DNA of 18,136 bases from Acidobacteriota bacterium (lineage in GTDB: Bacteria; Acidobacteriota; Terriglobia; UBA7540): positions 672-18,807 of the forward strand of contig PLWR01000240.1 in assembly GCA_003165615.1 (NCBI GenBank). Direction: 5' to 3'. A model generated the notes under the pieces. The model was not told the origin of the DNA and made no database searches. It saw only the letters and a program-made list of their open reading frames with translations. Shown one piece after another: positions 1-6,675 of this stretch. The translations under genes were made by a program, and so were the position numbers. How positions within the stretch are numbered: the first letter of the stretch is position 1; each line of letters begins with the position of its first letter.

Positions 1-435
1 AATTACGGGCGACAGGCCATCGTGGTGGCCATTGATGCGCGCAGGATTCGAAATTCATCGCCTGCCCCACAAGGTGGCGGACCGCCTCGCTGGGAAGTTG
101 TGACCCACGCTGGCACCAAACCCACGGGCCTCGATGCGCTGGAATGGGCGAGGCGCGTGGAGGAGCTGGGTGCGGGCGAAATCCTGCTGACTTCCATGGA
201 CGCGGACGGCACGCAAACCGGATTCGATTGCGAATTGACCGCCACGATTGCGCGCGCCTTGCACATCCCGGTAATTGCCTCGGGCGGGGCCGGGAGCCCG
301 GCGCATATTGCGGAAGTTTTCCAGAGGGGCTGCGCTGACGCCGCCTTGGCGGCATCAATCTTTCATTACGAGACGCACACCATCGCAAGTTTGAAACAGT
401 ATCTGCGTGAGCAGGGTGTGCCTGTTAGGATTTGA
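1..435 (+). CDS. hisF: Imidazole glycerol phosphate synthase, cyclase subunit HisF (3' part)
   Basis: This is the C-terminal 144 residues of HisF; the 5' part lies outside the window. HisF is the TIM-barrel cyclase that, with the HisH glutaminase, converts PRFAR plus ammonia into IGP and AICAR in the cytoplasm. Visible signatures are VVAIDARR (strand 5, with the catalytic Asp), [15 protein letters not shown] (strand 6, with the second catalytic Asp) and the phosphate-binding segments IASGGAG and [10 protein letters not shown]. These match the HisF consensus closely, so the call is firm. The loop after DARR carries roughly 8-10 extra residues ([14 protein letters not shown]) compared with typical HisF, just before WEVVTHAG. 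The reading frame stays open through this insertion. hisA follows on the same strand after a repeat-filled gap. Confidence 0.96.
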   Translation, partial: NYGRQAIVVAIDARRIRNSSPAPQGGGPPRWEVVTHAGTKPTGLDALEWARRVEELGAGEILLTSMDADGTQTGFDCELTATIARALHIPVIASGGAGSPAHIAEVFQRGCADAALAASIFHYETHTIASLKQYLREQGVPVRI

Positions 436-450
436 GGGCAGAAGCTGGGG

Positions 451-565
451 AAATTCTGAATTATGAATTCTGAATTATGAATTGTGGAGAGTCCCAAGCC
501 GTTGGACAGCCTCGCTAGGCACGGTGGCCGCTCATTCAGAATTCAGAATTCAGAATTCAGAATTT
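451..565. repeat. Inverted heptad-word array, TTNTGAA/TTCAGAA type
   Basis: The left arm (454-488) is read as five 7-nt words: ttctgaa, ttatgaa, ttctgaa, ttatgaa, ttgtgga. The right arm (535-562) is four copies of ttcagaa, which is the inverse of ttctgaa. Positions 451-482 pair with 534-565 at 30 of 32 positions, and both mismatches fall at the same variable word position. The loop is about 51 nt. The array fills most of the hisF-hisA gap and would form a long hairpin in a joint transcript. It is not a terminator by form, because there is no short loop and no clean U tract. Its function is unknown. Confidence 0.85.
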
Positions 566-597
566 ATCCATTCCTGCACCCAGCACCGGTTTTCGCC

Positions 598-1305
598 ATG
601 ATCATTCCCTGCATCGACTTGATGGATCGCAAGGTTGTTCAGCTTGTTCAAGGCAAAGAGAAATTCCTCGAGCTGCCGGAGCCGCTTGCCGTCCTGGAAA
701 AGTTTTCGGCCTATCCGGAAATTCAAGTCATCGATTTGGATGCGGCGATGGGCAACGCGGAGAACAATGCGGAGATTGTGCGCGAGCTTTGCCGCCGCAA
801 GCCCTGCCGCGTGGGTGGAGGCATTCGTAACATCGCGCGCGCGCAGGCGGTGGTAGGTGATGGGGCGTTGAAAGCCATTGTGGGCAGCAGCGCCTTCACC
901 GCGCAGGGCATCAATCACGTATTCCTGTGCGAACTGGCCGCTGCCGTGCCGCGCGAGAAAATCCTGATAGCCGTGGATTCATTCGGCGGCCACGTGGCTG
1001 TTCATGGTTGGAAGAAGACCCTGCCCCTCACCACCGTGGAGGCGCTGCCCCAGCTCGAACCTTACTGTTCAGGGTTTCTCTGCACCTACATCGATGGGGA
1101 AGGAAGGTTGCAAGGAACGGACATCGATTGGTTTCGCAGTTTGCGCGCCGTTACCCAACTCCCTATTACCGCCGCGGGTGGGATCACCACGGATGAAGAA
1201 ATTGCCGCGCTTAATGGACTGGGCATGCACGCCGCGCTGGGAATGTCCATTTACCGAAAAGTTTTTCCGGAGTTCTTCACCGGCCGGCAGCCCGGCGCCC
1301 GCTGA
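598..1305 (+). CDS. hisA: HisA-type phosphoribosylformimino-5-aminoimidazole carboxamide ribotide isomerase (divergent)
   Basis: The 235-residue TIM-barrel protein is homologous to HisA, which isomerises ProFAR to PRFAR, the substrate of HisF encoded just upstream. The N-terminus MIIPCIDLMDRKVVQLVQGK carries the catalytic Asp at residue 7. CRVGGGIRN (70-78) is the first phosphate loop, IAVDSFGG (124-131) carries the second Asp at 127, and AAGGITT (192-198) is the second phosphate loop. It departs from canonical HisA at several points: VGSSAF replaces the usual GTAA-type segment, and TYIDGEG replaces the usual T-D-I-x-R-D-G. The frame is open further upstream, but that stretch translates the repeat, so the ATG at 598 is preferred by homology. 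No clear Shine-Dalgarno is visible. The stop lies 6 nt from the convergent alr stop. The order hisF-hisA is less usual than hisA-hisF. Confidence 0.88.
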   Translation: MIIPCIDLMDRKVVQLVQGKEKFLELPEPLAVLEKFSAYPEIQVIDLDAAMGNAENNAEIVRELCRRKPCRVGGGIRNIARAQAVVGDGALKAIVGSSAFTAQGINHVFLCELAAAVPREKILIAVDSFGGHVAVHGWKKTLPLTTVEALPQLEPYCSGFLCTYIDGEGRLQGTDIDWFRSLRAVTQLPITAAGGITTDEEIAALNGLGMHAALGMSIYRKVFPEFFTGRQPGAR

Positions 1306-1311
1306 AACAGA

Positions 1312-2463
1312 TCAATCCACATAGATGCGCGGCACGCGCTTGCCGATTGAGCAGAGGATTTCGTAGGGAACGGTATCCAAGAGTTGGGCAATCTCCACGG
1401 CGGTAATGGAGCAATGGTCCGCCTCACCCATCAGGATAACCTCATCGCCAATGTTGGTCCCGGGGATGTCGGTAACATCAAGAAGGGTAAGATCCATGCT
1501 GATACTACCCACGATGCGGGCGCGCCGCCCGCGCACAATGGCGTATCCGCGGTTGGAGAGCGCGTGGCTAAGGCCGTCGGCGTAACCGACGGGCACGGTG
1601 GCGATGCGCGAAGGCCGGCGCGCATAGAACGCCGCGCTATAACCCAGGGGGGTGCCGCTGGGAACGTCTTTCATATAAACAATGCGCGACTTAAAAGTGA
1701 GGACTGGCTCGAACTCCGGCACTTGGGGGAGTCCCTGACCCGGCGGCACGACGAGCGGAACGCAGTAACCGTAAAGCAGCGCTCCGATCCGCACCAGATT
1801 TTCGGGAAACTTCCGTGCCGTCAGCAGTGCGGCGCTGTTGGAAACGTGAATCCATTCCGGCTCAAGCTGCAAGCCGCGCACTTGCGCGAGGGCCGCCGCA
1901 AAACGCTCTCCCTGCTCATCGGTTTGGGAGGCCACCAAATCCTCCGCCGAGGCAAGGTGGGTAAAGAGTCCTTTCATCTGCAGGCCTTCGAGTTCGCGAT
2001 AGTGTTCCACGAAGGCTGCCACGCGGTCCAGCGGCAGGCCCAACCGCCCCAGTCCGGAATCAACCTTCAGGTGAAATTCGATGGGCCGGCCATAACGGCG
2101 AGCGCATTCCGCATAAGTATCGAGCCGCATGGTGGAGGAAATCGAGGGCGTCAAGCGATACTCGATCAGGTGGGCGGGGTCGCTCATGTAAAGCCCGCCG
2201 AGCAAAAGGATGGGCTGCTGGACCCCCGCCGAGCGCAGTTCCAGTGCCTCCTCGACGGTCGCCACACCAAACCAATCAACGCCGCACTTGGCAAGACACT
2301 GGGAGACCGCCACGGCCCCATGGCCATAGGCGTCAGCCTTGATCACGGCCATGACCTTGCGCGCCCCGGCCAACTCCTGCACGCGTTGGAAATTGCGGCG
2401 CAATTTGGAGAGAGATATTTCCGCCCATGTCGGGCGCAGAAGTTTGTCAGTGGGAAGATTCAT
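1312..2463 (-). CDS. alr: Alanine racemase
   Basis: This 383-residue PLP enzyme interconverts L- and D-alanine, supplying D-Ala for peptidoglycan. The PLP lysine is K42 in AVIKADAYGHG. R140 in VDSGLGRLG is the arginine expected to contact the pyridine nitrogen. FTHLASAE (167-174) and HVSNSAA (206-212) are family motifs, and Y275 in LGYSAAF is the likely second catalytic base. The C-terminal beta domain contains VPVGYADGL and SISMDLTLLDVT. Length is normal for the family. The ATG overlaps the dnaB stop as ATGA, so translation is probably coupled to dnaB. It is the last gene of the leftward operon and ends 6 nt from the convergent hisA stop. Confidence 0.97.
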   Translation of the reverse strand: MNLPTDKLLRPTWAEISLSKLRRNFQRVQELAGARKVMAVIKADAYGHGAVAVSQCLAKCGVDWFGVATVEEALELRSAGVQQPILLLGGLYMSDPAHLIEYRLTPSISSTMRLDTYAECARRYGRPIEFHLKVDSGLGRLGLPLDRVAAFVEHYRELEGLQMKGLFTHLASAEDLVASQTDEQGERFAAALAQVRGLQLEPEWIHVSNSAALLTARKFPENLVRIGALLYGYCVPLVVPPGQGLPQVPEFEPVLTFKSRIVYMKDVPSGTPLGYSAAFYARRPSRIATVPVGYADGLSHALSNRGYAIVRGRRARIVGSISMDLTLLDVTDIPGTNIGDEVILMGEADHCSITAVEIAQLLDTVPYEILCSIGKRVPRIYVD

Positions 2464-3848
2464 TCGTACGACCCGCCGCCATCGTGCACCTTGTTTTCAA
2501 ACTTCGCATAGGGTTTGAGGAAGACCACCTGCACATCTCCGGTGGGCCCATTCCGCTGCTTACCGATAATCAACCGGGTTTCAGACCCGCCCTGAACGAA
2601 TTCCTCTTCGCCGTCTTGCCCTTCCTCGGCCGCCTTCTTTTCCCGAAATATAAAGATGACCACGTCAGCATCCTGCTCGATAGACCCCGACTCACGCAAG
2701 TCAGAAAGCTGCGGGCGTTGGCCCAGGCCGGTCCGCTGCTCGGGGGCGCGGCTCAACTGCGAGAGCGCCAGGACGGGAACCTTCAATTCCTTGGCGATAC
2801 TCTTGAGGTTGCGTGAAATGTAGGCGACTTCCTGGGTGCGGTTCTCAGATTTGCTGGGGCCGGCCACGAGCTGGAGATAATCGACAATCAGCAGGTCGAG
2901 CCCCTTTTCGGCCTTCATCCTTCGCGCCTTGGCGCGAATCTGCATGATGCTCAAAGCCGGAGTGTCATCGATGTAAAACGGCGCTTCCGACAGCCGGCCC
3001 AGGGCGGGCGTCATGCGGTTCCAATCATCTTTACTGGAAAAGCCGGTGCGGAGTTTGTGGCTATCGATGCGCGCCTCTGAGCAAAGCAGGCGGATGACCA
3101 GAGATTCCTTGCTCATTTCGAGCGAAAACATTCCCACGACCTTGCGGTTATTGATGGCCGCATGGGCGCCGATGTTGAGCGCCAACGCGGTTTTGCCCAG
3201 CGAAGGGCGCGCCGCGATGATGATCAGTTCTCCGGCCTGCAAGCCGGAGGTCATGTTATCCAGGTCTTCCAGTCCCGTTTCAATCCCCGTCACGCGTTGT
3301 CCGCGGTCGAACAGGACATCAATCTTCCCGAAGCTGGTCTTAACGATTTCGCGGATGGTCGCAAATCCCGACTGCACCCGTTGCTCGGCAATGTCGAAAA
3401 CCTGGCTTTGCGCCAAGTCGATCAGCGTCTCGGGATCGTCCGTACCTTCGTAGCAGCGCGCCAGAACGTTGTTCGACGCATTGATCAAGCGGCGAATCGT
3501 TGATTTCTCTTTGACGATCCGGCAATACTCCCCCATCCCCGCCGTCGTGCCAATGGGGACACCGTCCGTGAGCGCCGCGAGGTAAGCCGCGCCGCCGGCC
3601 TTTTCCAACAACCCCTCTCTCGCCAGTTCCTCGGAGAGGGTCACCAAATCGATGACGCGATTCTTTTCCGAAAGCTCAGCCATTTTCTCGAAGGTATGGC
3701 GATGGGCTTCCGAGTAAAAATCCTCTTTGCCCAGGGTCTCGAGGGCGAAATTCAGCGCCGAATTATCGAGAAGGATCGAACCCAACAGGGCGCGTTCCGC
3801 TTCGAGGTTATGAGGAACGGTTCGGTCGCTGGCGGTGGCAGTCGGCAT
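2460..3848 (-). CDS. dnaB: Replicative DNA helicase DnaB
   Basis: The 462-residue protein is a hexameric helicase that unwinds DNA at the replication fork. The N-terminal primase-interacting domain spans roughly residues 12-155 (starting PHNLEAERALLGSIL). The RecA-like ATPase domain follows a linker. Walker A is ARPSLGKT (213-220, K219) and Walker B is LLIVDYLQL (319-327, D323). The segment ALSQLSRAPEQR (361-372) and the arginine-finger region KQRNGPTG (430-437) are as expected. No intein interrupts it. The only plausible start is the ATG at 3848. No Shine-Dalgarno precedes it, and the upstream bases are A/T-rich with TAGAAT and GATAAT elements, so a very short leader is possible (inference). 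The 709-nt upstream gap suggests its own promoter, although it sits in the rpsF-rpsR-rplI-dnaB order known from many bacteria. Confidence 0.97.
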   Translation of the reverse strand: MPTATASDRTVPHNLEAERALLGSILLDNSALNFALETLGKEDFYSEAHRHTFEKMAELSEKNRVIDLVTLSEELAREGLLEKAGGAAYLAALTDGVPIGTTAGMGEYCRIVKEKSTIRRLINASNNVLARCYEGTDDPETLIDLAQSQVFDIAEQRVQSGFATIREIVKTSFGKIDVLFDRGQRVTGIETGLEDLDNMTSGLQAGELIIIAARPSLGKTALALNIGAHAAINNRKVVGMFSLEMSKESLVIRLLCSEARIDSHKLRTGFSSKDDWNRMTPALGRLSEAPFYIDDTPALSIMQIRAKARRMKAEKGLDLLIVDYLQLVAGPSKSENRTQEVAYISRNLKSIAKELKVPVLALSQLSRAPEQRTGLGQRPQLSDLRESGSIEQDADVVIFIFREKKAAEEGQDGEEEFVQGGSETRLIIGKQRNGPTGDVQVVFLKPYAKFENKVHDGGGSYE

Positions 3849-3914
3849 CGTAATATTATCAATTCTACACGATCTTCTGTGGTCTTACGGTTTGATGTTG
3901 GAGCGGTAAGTTTA

Positions 3915-3930
3915 TCCGTCAACTGACGGA
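3915..3930. promoter_or_regulatory. Perfect 7-bp inverted repeat upstream of dnaB (possible operator)
   Basis: tccgtca - ac - tgacgga is a perfect palindrome with a 2-nt centre, about 67 nt upstream of the dnaB start. Its size and position suit a dimeric regulator site, but no regulator is identifiable and it could be chance. Confidence 0.35.
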
Positions 3931-4123
3931 CCCAATGGCGGCGCAGAGTCGCCCCGGCATTTAACTGTATCACCTCATGCTCTTCCCTAAAGCGGCATAT
4001 AAGGGGGGGGATTGCGGAAATCTTGTGCAAAACCCGGGAAAGCTGTGAACAATCCTTGCCCTCCTGTGGATATTCGCCGCGCCACCGAGTATGTGGGTGG
4101 CCCGCTACAATTGCTTTTCCCCC

Positions 4124-4394
4124 AGCCCTGAAACGGGCGAAAGTCCGTAGCCCATGGCGTGAGCCATGGGAAAAGCGCCCCCCATCTTCACCGAGCCCCT
4201 TTAGGGGCGAAAGAAATCACCCCCGATGGAACGCCCCCTGGCATTTTCCCGCGGTGCGGCGCACGCGGGTGGTGAGGTGAAATCACCGCCATGATCCGTT
4301 CTTTCGCCCCTCCGGGGCTGGCGCGGCATTTTACAGGATTCCTTTACCCACGGCTTGCGCCATGGGCTACGGTCTTTCGCCCGCTTTGCGGGCT
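4124..4394. repeat. Large inverted array of REP-like GC hairpins ending in GAAAG
   Basis: The left arm (4124-4213) reads: a GCCC/GGGC hairpin followed by GAAAG, then tccgtag, then an 8-bp hairpin cccatggc-gtga-gccatggg (4151-4170), then a gcccc-ttta-ggggc hairpin (4195-4208) followed by GAAAGAAATC. The reverse complement of the right arm (4300-4394) has the same parts in the same order: gcccgc-aaa-gcgggc (4379-4393), GAAAG, accgtagcccatggcg with its partner, then a gcccc/ggggc hairpin (4306-4318) followed by GAAAG. The two arms therefore form one large imperfect palindrome centred near 4255. The form resembles BIME/REP arrays mobilised by RAYT transposases; no transposase is encoded here. Confidence 0.8.
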
Positions 4395-4514
4395 AGAGAA
4401 ATCGCAACAAGTAGCGCAGCCCTGCGGTTCAAGGTGGCGCTACGATCCTGTGGATATTTGCTGGGGACAACTGGGAGAGGGTGCGGCCGGCCGGTTCAAC
4501 GGGGGGATCGGTGA

Positions 4515-4555
4515 GCGCTGCTCCGCCCGCCCGGGTGGGAAGGCGGAGCAGGCGC
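4515..4555 (-). terminator. GC hairpin just 3' of rplI, possible terminator
   Basis: tgctccgcc (4519-4527) pairs with ggcggagca (4542-4550), extended by gcgc/ggcgc with one bulge, giving about 13 bp with a 14-nt loop. It starts within 3 nt of the rplI stop on the - strand. No T tract follows, so it may be a 3' end stabiliser or attenuator rather than an intrinsic terminator. Confidence 0.35.
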
Positions 4556-4557
4556 CG

Positions 4558-5160
4558 CTATTCTTCTTTCGCTTCCGCTTCTGTGCCGGTTTCCGAAGCC
4601 TCAGGAGCTTCCGCGGCAGGAACCTCCGCAGCGACCGCTTCCTTGGGGGCAGCAGCGGTACGAGCGTTGTCCCGGGCCTGGGCTTCTGCCGCGGCCTGGA
4701 TCTTGGCTTTGCTCTCCTCGTCGGGCTCAACATGAACCTTGACCGTGGCGGTCACTTCACGGTGGAGTTTGACCGGGACGTTGTACTCACCCAGCACCTT
4801 GATGGGCGTGGTGAGGGTGATCTTGCGCTTGTCAATGTGGTAGCCCTGGGCCAGGAGCTTTTCCGCGATGTCCATGGAGGTGACGGAGCCAAAAAGATTG
4901 CCCTTGTCGCCTGCCTTGCGGATGACGGTAACGCTGACGTCTTCGAGCAGCGTTGAGAGGTCGGCAGCATCCGCTTTTTCCTTGGCCTCAAGCTTGAGGA
5001 AGCGGACGCGTTGCTGGTCCACCCACTTGCGGTTTTGCGTGGTGGCTGCCACGGCAAGCTTTTTGGGCAGCAGGAAATTGCGGCCGTAACCGTCAGCCAC
5101 TTTCACCAACTGGCCGCGGCTTCCAAGCTTATCAATATTCTCAAGAAGAATGATTTCCAT
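4558..5160 (-). CDS. rplI: Large ribosomal subunit protein bL9 with acidic Ala-rich tail
   Basis: This 200-residue protein is bL9, which binds 23S rRNA at the base of the L1 stalk and helps keep reading frame. The N-terminal domain MEIILLENIDKLGSRGQ, followed by VADGYGRNFLLPKKLA, is diagnostic. The long connecting helix (about 40-75) and the C-terminal domain, with KAGDKGNLFGSVTSMDIAEKL, follow as usual. The body ends near residue 150. About 50 extra residues rich in Ala, Glu and Pro follow, a disordered-looking acidic tail absent from most bL9. The ATG at 5160 has an aggag 8 nt upstream, so longer upstream frames into the repeat are rejected. It sits downstream of rpsR in the operon. Confidence 0.96.
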   Translation of the reverse strand: MEIILLENIDKLGSRGQLVKVADGYGRNFLLPKKLAVAATTQNRKWVDQQRVRFLKLEAKEKADAADLSTLLEDVSVTVIRKAGDKGNLFGSVTSMDIAEKLLAQGYHIDKRKITLTTPIKVLGEYNVPVKLHREVTATVKVHVEPDEESKAKIQAAAEAQARDNARTAAAPKEAVAAEVPAAEAPEASETGTEAEAKEE

Positions 5161-5182
5161 ATCAGAACTCCTGGTTAAGTAC

Positions 5183-5250
5183 CGAAACTTGAAACTCGAA
5201 ATTCGAAACTCGAAATTCGGCCTGTAGCGATTTGCGAATTTCGATTTTCG
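5183..5250. repeat. Heptad-word array, GAAA type, with short inverted arm
   Basis: Positions 5183-5217 are five heptads (cgaaact, tgaaact, cgaaatt, cgaaact, cgaaatt). Positions 5230-5250 hold three inverse heptads (cgcaaat, cgaaatt and cgaaaat when read on the - strand). The two arms are separated by 12 nt. The words are the same as in the rplY-pth and prs-rplY gaps. The array ends about 20 nt upstream of the rplI start on the transcript. Confidence 0.8.
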
Positions 5251-5309
5251 GCCACAGGCGAAGAGAGCACCGGTCACGGCATACGGTCGATCATCGACAG
5301 CAAACAATC

Positions 5310-5344
5310 CCCGTGTCCCGTTTCCCGAATCCCGTGTCCCGCTG
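5310..5344. repeat. Heptad-word array, CCCGNNN type
   Basis: Five consecutive 7-nt words share the core cccg: cccgtgt, cccgttt, cccgaat, cccgtgt, cccgctg. The array touches the 3' end of rpsR. No inverted arm is visible in this gap, unlike most other arrays in the window. Confidence 0.75.
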
Positions 5345-5345
5345 T

Positions 5346-5648
5346 TTACGCTCCCGCCGCGAAGGGCAGCAGGGCGATGTTCCGGGCGCGCTTGATGGCT
5401 TCCGACAACGCGCGCTGGTGCGTGGAGCAGGTGCCCGTCAGGCGCCGCGGCAGGATTTTGCCGCGTTCGGCGATGAACTCACCCACCATGCGCACGTCCT
5501 TGTAATCGATGATGTCGATCTTCTCCGTACAGAACTTGCAGACCTTGCGGCGGCGAAAGTATTGCTTCCGGCCACCGCCACCACCACCGCCGCCCTCCCG
5601 CCGTGGGGGGCGTTCACCGGTGGGCGCGCCTTCTCTGGGAACTGGCAT
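5346..5648 (-). CDS. rpsR: Small ribosomal subunit protein bS18 with Gly-rich N-terminus
   Basis: This 100-residue protein is bS18, which binds with bS6 to the platform of the 30S subunit. The family core is clear: [11 protein letters not shown], then [16 protein letters not shown], then [14 protein letters not shown] followed by [20 protein letters not shown]. The CxxC pair in KVCKFC is seen in many bS18. The N-terminus carries an unusual extension with a run of eight glycines (DNA ccaccg-type repeats near 5573-5596). Two ATGs lie 6 nt apart. The second (5648) is chosen because the aaggag motif sits 9 nt before it but only about 3 nt before the first (5654). It lies 14 nt after rpsF. Confidence 0.96.
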   Translation of the reverse strand: MPVPREGAPTGERPPRREGGGGGGGGRKQYFRRRKVCKFCTEKIDIIDYKDVRMVGEFIAERGKILPRRLTGTCSTHQRALSEAIKRARNIALLPFAAGA

Positions 5649-5662
5649 GATCATTAACTCCT

Positions 5663-6076
5663 TTATGCTTGCGCGTTCTCCGCGGGGGCGGAGGGCGCAG
5701 CGGGCGCGGGAGCAGGTGCAGGCTTGCTCCGGCGGCGCTTGGCCTCCTGCTTGGTCCGCAGGGTCTTGAATTTCGCGGCGCGCTGAAGAATGTCATCCGT
5801 GCAGACGGTCATGTTCTTAATCACGGCATCGGTCACCTTGAGGCGGCGCTCAAACTCTTTCACCGTATCTCCGGTGCCCTGCACGTAGAAAAGAACGTAA
5901 AATCCTTCGCGCTGTTTTTCCACGCGGTAGGCAAGCCGGCGGCGGCCCATCTTCTCCACCTTGTCAACCTTGCCGCCCGCCGATGTAACAACGCCTTCCA
6001 TCTGCGTGATGAGCTTTTGAACTTCGTCATCCGCCACATCGGGCCGGACGATAAAAATCATTTCGTAATTACGCAT
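5663..6076 (-). CDS. rpsF: Small ribosomal subunit protein bS6 with Ala/Pro tail
   Basis: This 137-residue protein is bS6, the partner of bS18 on the central domain of 16S r[16 protein letters not shown], then [20 protein letters not shown] and the segment [14 protein letters not shown] are family hallmarks. The globular domain ends near residue 98. A basic linker ([11 protein letters not shown]) and a tail of alternating Ala and Pro follow. The start is supported by gagg 4 nt before the ATG. The stop of pth is part of this Shine-Dalgarno region, with only 6 nt between the genes, so pth, rpsF and rpsR are a tight transcriptional block. Confidence 0.97.
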   Translation of the reverse strand: MRNYEMIFIVRPDVADDEVQKLITQMEGVVTSAGGKVDKVEKMGRRRLAYRVEKQREGFYVLFYVQGTGDTVKEFERRLKVTDAVIKNMTVCTDDILQRAAKFKTLRTKQEAKRRRSKPAPAPAPAAPSAPAENAQA

Positions 6077-6082
6077 GTGACC

Positions 6083-6664
6083 TCACGACTCGGAGGGCGG
6101 AACCCTCCGGTTAAAGCGATTCATCGCCTTTTGTACACCTTCGGAAAGAATCACGCGGACAGCCTCACTAGCCAGGTCGAGCATCTCCGCGACCAACTTT
6201 GTTTCTGCCGGGCGAAACGGCCGGAGGAGGTAGGAAACGTAATCCTCCACGGGCCGGTCCGGTTGTACGCCCATTCGCAACCGGACAAAATCATCTGCCT
6301 CAAGAGAGCCGATGATGGACTTCAAACCGTTGTGCCCGCCGGCGCTGCCGCGAGGCCGAACCCGTATCATGCCGAGCGGTATTTCGATCTCGTCCACGAG
6401 CACCAGCAAGTCACGCGGCGCGAGTTCGTAGTTCTGGAGCAGCCTTGCCACCGCCAAGCCGCTCAAGTTCATATACGTTTGCGGCTTCGCCAGCACCACG
6501 TCCTCGCCGGCGATTTCGGCGGAAGCCGTCAGGGCCTGCGCTTCGCGGCGCGACAAGTCCTTCCCACACGCTTCGGCCAAACGGTCGATGGCCATGAACC
6601 CCAGGTTGTGGGGCGTCAGGCGGTACTCGTAGCCGGGGTTCCCCAAACCGACGATCAGCTTCAC
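6083..6664 (-). CDS. pth: Peptidyl-tRNA hydrolase
   Basis: This 193-residue cytoplasmic enzyme releases tRNA from prematurely dropped peptidyl-tRNA. Its start is a GTG giving VKLIVGLGNPGYEY. Catalytic and binding residues are present: N9 (GLGNPG), H19 (TPHNLGF), N66 (KPQTYMNLSG) and D91 (LVLVDEIEIPLG). RPRGSAGGHNGLKSI follows at about 103-117. Length fits the family. An in-frame ATG at 6730 would add 22 residues of the FKFRISSFQFRF type, which is only a translation of the GAAA-word repeat, so the GTG is preferred. The gene has no clear Shine-Dalgarno, and the repeat array ends about 11 nt before its start. Confidence 0.95.
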   Translation of the reverse strand: MKLIVGLGNPGYEYRLTPHNLGFMAIDRLAEACGKDLSRREAQALTASAEIAGEDVVLAKPQTYMNLSGLAVARLLQNYELAPRDLLVLVDEIEIPLGMIRVRPRGSAGGHNGLKSIIGSLEADDFVRLRMGVQPDRPVEDYVSYLLRPFRPAETKLVAEMLDLASEAVRVILSEGVQKAMNRFNRRVPPSES

Positions 6665-6675
6665 GACAAACCCAA

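Larger units (their letters stand above)
3849..4557. other. 709-nt non-coding gap between rplI and dnaB
   Basis: I see no credible gene here. Open frames in this stretch are translations of GC hairpins and lack family signatures. Its content is: the A/T-rich promoter-proximal segment of dnaB (3849-3910); a 16-nt palindrome (3915-3930); a run of eight G (4003-4010); two near-identical 15-mers containing tgtggatat (4063-4077 and 4447-4461, 14/15 identical); the inverted REP-like hairpin array (4124-4394) lying between them; and a GC hairpin next to the rplI stop. Confidence 0.8.

Noticed and set aside
1384..2511. 375-residue + strand open frame over alr
   Set aside because: Antisense to alanine racemase, no recognisable domain, and its composition is typical of a shadow.
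4003..4010. Run of eight G as a phase-variable tract
   Set aside because: It is far from any start codon or promoter element and not inside a gene, so there is no switch to propose.
4065..4457. Chromosomal origin of replication
   Set aside because: Only two imperfect DnaA-like boxes about 380 nt apart, no A/T-rich unwinding region beside them and no dnaA or dnaN; kept only as a weak finding.
4023..4956. Two + strand open frames in the rplI-dnaB gap and across rplI
   Set aside because: They translate the GC hairpins and the antisense of rplI; no homology signature and no ribosome-binding site.
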